A stretch of DNA of 64,000 bases, from contig JAJEHX010000006.1 in assembly GCA_022823465.1 (NCBI GenBank), positions 1 through 64,000 on the forward strand. Direction: 5' to 3'. The notes below the pieces were generated by a model, which saw only the letters and a list, made by a program, of their open reading frames with translations, made no database searches and had not been told where the DNA came from. Numbering within the stretch: the first letter of the stretch is position 1; each line of letters begins with the position of its first letter. The position numbers and the translations under genes were made by a program. Origin of the DNA: Candidatus Latescibacterota bacterium. GTDB taxonomy: Bacteria > JAAXHH01. Below are positions 34,767-42,078 of the stretch, in pieces.

Positions 34767-35437
34767 CGGCCTACACCGTGTATTTCGCCGGCGACCTGTT
34801 CGACCACAAGCACCTCGCCGGGAACGAACTCCTGGCCGGGGCCATCGATCGCCGTTCGGACGGCCGTTACGCCTGCGTGGTACCCCAGGACCTCGAGCAG
34901 GCCACGGGCCGGATGGTCGATATCCGGAACCAGGACCTCAGGCAGGTGATGGCCTGCGACCTGGGCCTGTTCAACTTCGACGGGACGGACCTGGACTCGG
35001 GCACGGTGGTGGAGTTCATGATGGCCAAGATGCTCGACATCCCGTCCGTCCTCCTCCGGTCCGACTTCCGGGCCTCCGGAGACCAGGAGAGGGAAGGCGA
35101 CGACTGGAACCTGATGTGTTCCTTCTATCCCCGGGTCCGGAAAGTCCAGTTCAACGCCATGGCCTGGTACCAGGAGGCGCGCCGATCGGGGGACAGGTCG
35201 GAAGGGCCGGCATCGACGGACTGGTCCGATCGTCTGTACGCCCGCATCGCGGATACAGTGATCGAACAACTTGACGCCGTCCGTACAGAACCCTCCCTGT
35301 TCGGCGGAGACGAAGCGCGGATCAGGACCGTCTACCAGTGGGCGGCGCGGTTCCCGGGCAGCGGGTTCGACGGAGCGTGCGACCCGGGGTTCGTGGACGA
35401 AGTGATCGCGAACAAGCGTGGCAGGGGTCTGTTATAA
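34763..35437 (+). CDS. Nucleoside 2-deoxyribosyltransferase-like protein
   Basis: 224-aa protein resembling nucleoside 2-deoxyribosyltransferases, which swap the base on a deoxyribonucleoside. The start Y-F-A-G-D-L-F and the motif D-L-D-S-G-T-V-V-E-F fit: D-x-G-T-x-x-E includes the catalytic Glu. The ATG overlaps the aldolase stop (ATGA). It is about 60 residues longer than the classical enzyme, the extension at the C-terminus. Its presence in a catabolic operon hints at a nucleoside-like or N-glycosidic substrate, though a role as a generic salvage enzyme is possible. Confidence 0.75.
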   Translation: MTAYTVYFAGDLFDHKHLAGNELLAGAIDRRSDGRYACVVPQDLEQATGRMVDIRNQDLRQVMACDLGLFNFDGTDLDSGTVVEFMMAKMLDIPSVLLRSDFRASGDQEREGDDWNLMCSFYPRVRKVQFNAMAWYQEARRSGDRSEGPASTDWSDRLYARIADTVIEQLDAVRTEPSLFGGDEARIRTVYQWAARFPGSGFDGACDPGFVDEVIANKRGRGLL

Positions 35438-35524
35438 ACCCGATTGCGGGGCGAAATCCTGCCGGGAAAAGGTATTGGAACGGAACTGACGGTGAAATGA
35501 AGTTGATACGAAAAGGAGAAAAGC

Positions 35525-36613
35525 ATGATCGACTATGGCGTGTTCCTGATGCCCGTCCACGATCCGACGAAGCCTCCGGGACAGTGCTACGACGAAGACA
35601 TGGAAATGCTGGTGCGTTCGGAGGAACTCGGCTTCAGCGAGTTCTGGGTGGGCGAGCACCACTCCTCGAGTTACGAGAACATCGTCATGCCCGAGATCTT
35701 CCTCGGCAAGGCCCTCGGTCTGACCGAGCGCATGCGGCTCGGCGCCGCGCCCGTGTGCCTGCCCTATCATCATCCCGCTCACGTGGCCGGACGGCTGGCC
35801 TTCCTCGATCATCTCTCCCACGGCAGGCTGAACATCTGTTTCGGACCCGGCGCCATACCGACCGACATGGAGATGTATGGTATACGTCCCGAGGACTCCG
35901 GCGCCATGGTGGGCGAGGCGATCCAGATGATCATGACCCTGTGGACCACCGATCCGCCCTACCACATCGACGGCCACTTCTGGCAGGTGCACGTGGACCA
36001 CGAAGTCCGCGAGGACATGGGCATCGGCGTCTACCTCAAACCCCTTCAAAAACCCCATCCGCCGCTGTCCGTCCCGGTGATCATGCGGGACTCGGCGGGC
36101 ACCCGCATCGCGGGCCAGAAAGGGTATTCTCCCTTCAGCCACCACATGGTCGCGGCCAACGTACTCGTGAACCACTGGGAAACCTACGCCGGCGGAGCGC
36201 GTTCCGCCGGGCAGGAGCCGGACCGGAGCAAGTGGAAGATCTCGCGGAACATCTTCGTAGCGGAAAACACGGCGGAAGCCCGAAAGAGGGCCCGGGATAG
36301 TTCCATGGGAAAATGCCTGGAATACATCATGAAAATGGCCGACCTGGGGCCCGGAAGAGTGCTGTGGAAGCGGGACCCGGACATGCCCGATTCCGAATGC
36401 ACCCTGGACTACATGATGGACGAGCACGTCATCGCGGGCGATCCCGATGAATGCGTGCGGCAGCTGCACAGGATGATGGAGGAGACGGGGGAATTCGGCA
36501 CGCTCATCTTTACCGCCCACGACTGGGACGACCGGGAGGCCTGGATCGACTGTCTCGAGCTCTTTGCCCAGGAGGTCATGCCCAGGTTGAACAAGTCGCT
36601 GGGGTATGCCTGA
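35525..36613 (+). CDS. LLM-class flavin-dependent oxidoreductase (paralog 1)
   Basis: 362-aa luciferase-like monooxygenase, a reduced-FMN-dependent TIM barrel. The N-terminus is Y-G-V-F-L-M-P-V-H-D; family segments include W-V-G-E-H-H, P-Y-H-H-P-A-H-V-A and H-G-R-L-N-I-C-F-G-P-G. AAAAGGAG sits six bases before the ATG. It is the most divergent of three consecutive paralogs; loop residues around 185-215 and the C-terminal W-K-R-D-P-D-M-P part differ. No flavin reductase gene is adjacent, so reduced flavin must come from elsewhere. Confidence 0.93.
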   Translation: MIDYGVFLMPVHDPTKPPGQCYDEDMEMLVRSEELGFSEFWVGEHHSSSYENIVMPEIFLGKALGLTERMRLGAAPVCLPYHHPAHVAGRLAFLDHLSHGRLNICFGPGAIPTDMEMYGIRPEDSGAMVGEAIQMIMTLWTTDPPYHIDGHFWQVHVDHEVREDMGIGVYLKPLQKPHPPLSVPVIMRDSAGTRIAGQKGYSPFSHHMVAANVLVNHWETYAGGARSAGQEPDRSKWKISRNIFVAENTAEARKRARDSSMGKCLEYIMKMADLGPGRVLWKRDPDMPDSECTLDYMMDEHVIAGDPDECVRQLHRMMEETGEFGTLIFTAHDWDDREAWIDCLELFAQEVMPRLNKSLGYA

Positions 36614-36627
36614 ATAGGGAATCATCC

Positions 36628-37716
36628 ATGAAATACGGCATGTTCATCATGCCCTTCCACGACGTGGCGAAGCCGCCGGCCCAGTGCTACGACGAGGACC
36701 TTGAACTGGTGGTGCTGGCGGAGGAGATGGGGTTTTCCGAGTTCTGGATCGGCGAGCACCATACCCACCAGTGGGAGAACATCGCCCTGCCCGAGGCCTT
36801 CATCGGCAAGGCCCTGGCCATGACAGATACGATCCGGCTCGGCACGGCGCCCACCTGCCTGCCCTACCACCACCCGGCCCACGTGGCCACGCGCCTGGCC
36901 TTCCTGGACCACCTGTCCCACGGCCGCCTGAACCTGTGCTTCGGTCCCGGCAGCGTGTATCCTGATATGGAGCTTTTCGGAATCGACGACCCCAAGGTGA
37001 ACAGCGCCATGTTCGAGGAGGCCGCGGAGATCATCCTGCAGCTCTGGACACAGGACACGCCCTACCGGTACGACGGACAGTTCTGGCAGGTCGGCCTGGA
37101 GAAGTGGGTCGACCGGGAGTCGCGCCTGGGCATCATCCAGAAACCCCTGCAGCGGCCCCATCCGCCCATCTGCGCGCCGGCCATGAGCATGAACTCGGCG
37201 ACGATGAAGTACGCCGGCCGGAAGGGCTGGATGCCGATCAGCGCCAACCTCAGCCCCGGCAACGTCGTGGCCGACAACTGGAAGGTCTACGAGCGGGCCG
37301 CGCTCGAAGCGGGTCATGCGCCCGACCGCGGCGACTGGCGCGTCTGCCGCAGCATCTTCGTCGCCGACGACCAGGACGAAGCCAGGCAAAGGGCGTGGAC
37401 GGGTTGCCTCGGGCGTTTTTTCGATTTCCTCGGCGGGGTACTGGACAAGGGATCGGGCCCCGGCCGCAGGTTCTTCAAACGCGATCCGGACATGCCCGAC
37501 TCGGCATGCGGCCGGGACTACTTTCTACAGGAGCAGATCATCCACGGCGACGTGGACGAGGTGGTCCGGCGCCTCGACGCGTTGCGGGAGGAGACGGGCG
37601 ACTTCGGAACGCTGGTCCTGATGGGATACGACTGGAAGGACGAAGTGGACAAGGCCGCGTGGCAGAGGTGCGCGGAACTGTTCGTGAATGAAGTCATGCC
37701 GGCGATGAATCGCTGA
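36628..37716 (+). CDS. LLM-class flavin-dependent oxidoreductase (paralog 2)
   Basis: 362-aa luciferase-like monooxygenase, strongly similar to paralog 3 along the whole length. It begins K-Y-G-M-F-I-M-P-F-H-D and shares P-P-I-C-A-P and R-V-C-R-S-I-F-V-A-D with it. The ATG at 36628 has GGGA eight bases upstream and lies 14 bases after the previous stop. Relative to paralog 3 it has a short insert near residue 295 (S-G-P-G-R-R-F-F). Its last 24 bases, with the stop codon, are copied immediately downstream. Confidence 0.93.
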   Translation: MKYGMFIMPFHDVAKPPAQCYDEDLELVVLAEEMGFSEFWIGEHHTHQWENIALPEAFIGKALAMTDTIRLGTAPTCLPYHHPAHVATRLAFLDHLSHGRLNLCFGPGSVYPDMELFGIDDPKVNSAMFEEAAEIILQLWTQDTPYRYDGQFWQVGLEKWVDRESRLGIIQKPLQRPHPPICAPAMSMNSATMKYAGRKGWMPISANLSPGNVVADNWKVYERAALEAGHAPDRGDWRVCRSIFVADDQDEARQRAWTGCLGRFFDFLGGVLDKGSGPGRRFFKRDPDMPDSACGRDYFLQEQIIHGDVDEVVRRLDALREETGDFGTLVLMGYDWKDEVDKAAWQRCAELFVNEVMPAMNR

Positions 37717-37746
37717 AACACGGTCATGCCGGCGATGAACCGCTGA
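37693..37746 (+). repeat. Duplicated 3' end of LLM paralog 2
   Basis: A 24-bp segment ending in the stop codon (37693-37716, starting GTCATGCCGGCGATGAA) recurs at 37723-37746 with one substitution, 30 bases further on. The second copy again ends in TGA. Confidence 0.9.
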
Positions 37747-37875
37747 GGAAGACGGTAGGCGGCACGCCGGCGGCATCGGGCCGGATCATATATCGAATGC
37801 TGAATCACTGATCTGTATAGCCAGGTGAATAACCCGGGCGAAGAAACCCCCGGCGAACCATACAGGAGATCAAGC

Positions 37876-38946
37876 ATGAACTACGGGATGTTCATCATGC
37901 CCTTCCACGACCCGGTCAAGCCACCGGCCCAGTGCTACGACGAGGATCTCGAGCTGATCGTGCGCTGCGAGGAACTGGGTTTCACCGAGTTCTGGATCGG
38001 CGAACACCACACCATGAAGTACGAGAACATCGTGCTGCCGGAAGCCTTCATCGGCAAGGCGCTCGCCCTGACCCATACCATTCGGCTCGGCACCGCGCCC
38101 ACCTGCCTGCCCTATCACCATCCCGCCCACGTGGCCACGCGCATGGCCTTCATGGACCATCTCTCTCACGGGCGGCTCAACCTCTGCTTCGGCCCGGGCA
38201 GCGTGACGACGGACCTGGAGCTGCACAAGATCGATCCGAAGCTCAACGGCGCCATGGCGGCCGAATCGGCCGAGATGATCCTGCAACTTTGGAGCCAGGA
38301 ACCGCCCTACCACCTGCACGGCAAATTCTGGCAGATCGATCTCGAGGAGCACGTGGACCACGCCACGCAGATCGGTTACATCCACAAGCCCCTCCAGCAG
38401 CCCCATCCGCCCATCTGCGCCCCGGGGATGAGCATGAACTCCCATACCATGAAGACCGCGGGGGCGAAGGGCTGGTCGCCCATCAGTGCGAACATCTCCC
38501 CGATCAACGTCGTGGCGGACAATTGGCGGGTGTACGAACAGGCCGCCCTCGACGCCGGCCGCACGCCGGACCGCAACGACTGGCGCATCTGCCGCAGCAT
38601 CTTCATTGCCGACAGCAAGGAGGAAGCGGCAGAGAAAGTACGCACCAATTCCCTTGGCCAGGGCTTCGAATACATCGGCGGTCTCTTCGACAAGGGACTG
38701 GGCAGGAAGATGCTCAAACGGGACCCGGAAATGCCCGATACGGAATGCAACCTGGATTACATGATGCAGGAACAGATCATTCACGGGGACTCGGAGGAGG
38801 TGATCCGCCGGTTGAACCTGATGCGGGAGGAGACCGGCGATTTCGGCACGCTGATCCTCATGGGATACGACTGGGACGACAAGGACGCCTGGCTACGCAG
38901 CATGGACCTCTTCGTGAACGAAGTCATGCCGGCGATGAGCAACTGA
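37876..38946 (+). CDS. LLM-class flavin-dependent oxidoreductase (paralog 3)
   Basis: 356-aa luciferase-like monooxygenase starting N-Y-G-M-F-I-M-P-F-H-D at the ATG at 37876, with AGGAG seven bases upstream. It shares with paralog 2 the segments G-E-H-H-T, L-G-T-A-P-T-C-L-P-Y-H-H-P and H-G-R-L-N-L-C-F-G-P-G. The C-terminal Y-D-W-D-D-K-D-A-W tail matches paralog 1 better than 2. Three such genes in a row probably arose by tandem duplication and may handle related substrates or successive oxidations. Confidence 0.93.
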   Translation: MNYGMFIMPFHDPVKPPAQCYDEDLELIVRCEELGFTEFWIGEHHTMKYENIVLPEAFIGKALALTHTIRLGTAPTCLPYHHPAHVATRMAFMDHLSHGRLNLCFGPGSVTTDLELHKIDPKLNGAMAAESAEMILQLWSQEPPYHLHGKFWQIDLEEHVDHATQIGYIHKPLQQPHPPICAPGMSMNSHTMKTAGAKGWSPISANISPINVVADNWRVYEQAALDAGRTPDRNDWRICRSIFIADSKEEAAEKVRTNSLGQGFEYIGGLFDKGLGRKMLKRDPEMPDTECNLDYMMQEQIIHGDSEEVIRRLNLMREETGDFGTLILMGYDWDDKDAWLRSMDLFVNEVMPAMSN

Positions 38947-39053
38947 AAGGACGACGAGGGACGAATCAGGACGAATTGAACGCGCCGCCGTTCCGCTACG
39001 GCTGCGGATCATCCGCTCCTGATTCGAACGGCCGACGAACGGAAGGAGAAGCC

Positions 39054-39860
39054 ATGAAAGGGCCCCGACTGCCCTACCGATACGACCACTACACCTGGGT
39101 CGAACTGAAGGAGAAGGTCGAGGATCAGCCGGCCGTCATCCTGCCCGTCGGGTCAACCGAGGACCACGGCTACCACATGCCCCTGGACGTGGACACCTTC
39201 CTGGTGAGCAGCGTGTGCGAAGGCGCCGCGAAGCTCATCCCCGACGAGGTGCTCATCCTGCCGGCCCTGCCCTACGGCTTCGAGGACCACCACATGGACT
39301 TCCCCGGGACGATCACCGTGCGGGACGACCACCTGCAGGACTTCGTGGTGGACATCACCCGGAGCGTGGCCCACCACGGATTCAACAAGATCCTCATCGT
39401 CAACGGCCACGGCTCCAACGCCACCATCCTGGAGACGGCGTCGCGGCGAACGGTCATCGAGACCGACGCCCACTGCGGGACCCTCAACTGGTGGAGCGTG
39501 GCCCAGTCCAAACTCTGGGAGATCGGCGACTCCGAGCTTCAGTCCCACGCCGACGAGATCGAGACCTCGGTCTACCGCTACCTCAACGACGACGCGATCC
39601 AGATGGACAAGGCGGTGCGGGAGGTGAAGATCCCCGTTTCGAAGTACTACTGGCGCGGCTGGATCCGCGGTAAGGGCGCTTCGCCCCTGCGCATGATGGA
39701 CCAGTGGTCCCGGATCTCCGATTCCGGCGTCATCGGCGACGCCACCGTCGCCACCGTGGAGAAGGGCGAGGCACTCTACCGCGCGGCCTCGGAGGAACTG
39801 GCCGGCCTGATCCGGGAGTTCCGCGCACTGCCCATCGAACCCCGGGTGGACCGGCACTAA
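39054..39860 (+). CDS. Creatininase-family amidohydrolase
   Basis: 268-aa member of the creatininase/MftE/ArfB family, metal-dependent hydrolases or peptide-modifying proteases. The metal-site motif L-P-V-G-S-T-E-D-H-G-Y-H-M-P-L-D-V-D-T starts near residue 25. The other ligands fit I-V-N-G-H-G-S-N-A and S-H-A-D-E-I-E-T. GGAAGGAG five bases before the ATG fixes the start, and a roughly 100-base gap separates it from the LLM genes. A role opening a cyclic amide made by the flavin enzymes is plausible, but inferred. No mycofactocin-type peptide gene is seen nearby. Confidence 0.92.
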   Translation: MKGPRLPYRYDHYTWVELKEKVEDQPAVILPVGSTEDHGYHMPLDVDTFLVSSVCEGAAKLIPDEVLILPALPYGFEDHHMDFPGTITVRDDHLQDFVVDITRSVAHHGFNKILIVNGHGSNATILETASRRTVIETDAHCGTLNWWSVAQSKLWEIGDSELQSHADEIETSVYRYLNDDAIQMDKAVREVKIPVSKYYWRGWIRGKGASPLRMMDQWSRISDSGVIGDATVATVEKGEALYRAASEELAGLIREFRALPIEPRVDRH

Positions 39861-39960
39861 CGCATTGCCGTCGAGTTCGGGACGAGGAGACGACACCGAC
39901 ACCACCTCACGGGACCGCGGGCAGACGTAGCCGAACCAGTGCCTCACGGAAAACCTGCTC

Positions 39961-41997
39961 ATGAACGGCGAGATATTCAAAAACATCCGATCCAGTCGCA
40001 TCATCCGCCGGGTGTTGAAATGGCTGACCCCCGACACCTGGATGAAGCGCTGCGCCTATGCCGGGCTGATCATGACGGTGGCCTCCTTGCTGGTCCTGGA
40101 CTCCTGGCAAGGCGTGATCTCCTGGCTCGTCGTGCCGGCGATCGTCCTGCTGACCGCCAGCATCTTCTATTACGCCTGGAAGACGTTCTCCTGGCTCCGG
40201 AACCGGCTGCTTTGGAAGGTCCGGAACCGCATTCTCGTGTCGTTCATTTTCGTCGGCCTCGCCCCACTCTGCATCGCTTCTCTGGTCAGCCTGCTCATCG
40301 GGTGGCTGTGGATCGGAACCCTGGGCACCAATCTGGTCGCCCGCCATATCGAAGAGACGGCCAACCGGGTCGATCACCTGTCGCTCGAAATTCAACTGGC
40401 CCTTGTGAATACGGCCACGGACGACAACCTGCCCTTCGCCAGGATAGTGGACGAGATCGTACGGGACAATCCGGACCTGTCGGGCCTGTCGATCAGCATA
40501 TTCGAGGACGGCCGACCGGTGCACGGGACTCCGCCTTTCGACACACCGGGTCCGCTCCCTGACTGGTTGTCCCGGGAAGGCCATTTCGCCAACGTAGTAT
40601 ACGACAGCCTGTCCGATGCCCCTTCCACGCTGTCCTTTCGCGCCGGCGACGCGATCGAGTTCCGCGGAAGGAACCTGTACGTCCTCGCCTACATGCCCCT
40701 GGGAGAGGCCTACCGGACGAAGATATGGGAGGACTTCGGCGCGCAGGTCTCCTTTCGGGCCGGACCTTTTGATTTTGAGGAGGTCACCTTCTATGAACCT
40801 CCTCCTTCGGAAGTGGAACGGGGCCGGTTGCCGCTCTGTGGCGAACTTCACGTGCCGTGGCCCGCTTATTTCGCCGTCAAGTCCTGGAATGAAGGCGCTA
40901 ACAACATGGCGATGCTCGGCCTGGACCTCGATCCGATCCACATATTCGAAGCCACTGTCAGTGCAGACATGCTGCTGTCCGGTTTTCCTCAACTGTTTTA
41001 CATAGTCATCACCTTATGCATGATATTTGTCTGCTTCGAACTGGTGTCCTTCATGATCGGACTGCTCGTTTCGCGACGGATTACCACGGCCGTACGCGGA
41101 CTGTACGAGGGGACCGAGGCCATTCGCTCCGGCAGGACGAACTTTCGCGTGGAAGAGAAAACACGGGACCAACTTGGCGAACTCAGCCGCTCCTTCAATA
41201 CCATGGCGCAGAGCATTCAGGTCCTGATGAATGAGGAAAGAGAAAAGGAGCGTATCGAAACGGAACTGTCCATGGCGCGGGACGTGCAGGCCCGTTTCAT
41301 ACCCGGCGCACCGCCGCAACCGGGTCCTCTCGAACTGGCCGGAGCATGGATACCCGCCCGGACGGTAAGCGGCGACTATTATGATTTCATCCAACACCAG
41401 AACCGAATGCTGGATATCGTGGTCGGCGATATCTCGGGCAAGGGCATCTCGGCCGCGCTCACGATGGCCGGCCTGCAGGCGTCCCTGCGTTCCCAGGCGC
41501 TGGACCCTGCGCTGGAAGGAAGCCCGGACCGGCTGTCGAGACTGATGGACCGTCTCAACGCCTACTTGTGCCACAGTACGGCGCCGGAACGATTCGCCAC
41601 GCTTTTCATCTGCACTTTCCACATGGAAACGTCCCGTTTGAATTACTGCTGCGCCGGGCACAATCCGCCCCTGCTCCTTCGCGAAGGCAGCGATGAGGTC
41701 ACCCTGCTCGAACGCGGCGGGTGCCCGATCGGGTTGTTTCCGGAAGTGGAATTCGAAGAAGGCTCCGTCCGCGTCGATCCGGGAGATCTCTTCGCGGTCT
41801 ATACCGACGGCATTACGGATGCGCTCAACACGAAGGATGAAGATTTCGGGGAAGCGCGCCTCCTGCAGGTCATATCCCAAAACCGCGACCGGCCCAGCGA
41901 GGATATCCTGGACCGGATCCTCGCCTCCGTACACGACTTCTCCCTGGGTGCGGAACAGTTCGACGATCAGACCGCCGTAGTCGGCCGCGTACGCTAA
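39961..41997 (+). CDS. HAMP-domain PP2C (SpoIIE/RsbU-type) phosphatase
   Basis: 678-aa membrane signalling protein. Three N-terminal hydrophobic segments (about 37-55, 58-80 and 95-120) lead to an extracytoplasmic sensor region (about 125-340). A further membrane segment (about 345-370), a HAMP domain (about 370-420) and the PP2C phosphatase (about 450-675) follow. Catalytic acidic residues appear in G-D-Y-Y-D-F, V-V-G-D-I-S-G-K-G, Y-T-D-G-I-T-D-A and F-D-D-Q-T-A. Such proteins dephosphorylate anti-anti-sigma factors in partner-switching systems. No anti-sigma partner genes are nearby. The ribosome site is weak. Confidence 0.92.
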   Translation: MNGEIFKNIRSSRIIRRVLKWLTPDTWMKRCAYAGLIMTVASLLVLDSWQGVISWLVVPAIVLLTASIFYYAWKTFSWLRNRLLWKVRNRILVSFIFVGLAPLCIASLVSLLIGWLWIGTLGTNLVARHIEETANRVDHLSLEIQLALVNTATDDNLPFARIVDEIVRDNPDLSGLSISIFEDGRPVHGTPPFDTPGPLPDWLSREGHFANVVYDSLSDAPSTLSFRAGDAIEFRGRNLYVLAYMPLGEAYRTKIWEDFGAQVSFRAGPFDFEEVTFYEPPPSEVERGRLPLCGELHVPWPAYFAVKSWNEGANNMAMLGLDLDPIHIFEATVSADMLLSGFPQLFYIVITLCMIFVCFELVSFMIGLLVSRRITTAVRGLYEGTEAIRSGRTNFRVEEKTRDQLGELSRSFNTMAQSIQVLMNEEREKERIETELSMARDVQARFIPGAPPQPGPLELAGAWIPARTVSGDYYDFIQHQNRMLDIVVGDISGKGISAALTMAGLQASLRSQALDPALEGSPDRLSRLMDRLNAYLCHSTAPERFATLFICTFHMETSRLNYCCAGHNPPLLLREGSDEVTLLERGGCPIGLFPEVEFEEGSVRVDPGDLFAVYTDGITDALNTKDEDFGEARLLQVISQNRDRPSEDILDRILASVHDFSLGAEQFDDQTAVVGRVR

Positions 41998-42078
41998 AGC
42001 GTGTCGCCGACCCGGATCAAAGGACCCGGCCTTCCGCGCCGGCGCGCAGCCGCCAACGTGCCATACCGCACGGTCCGC

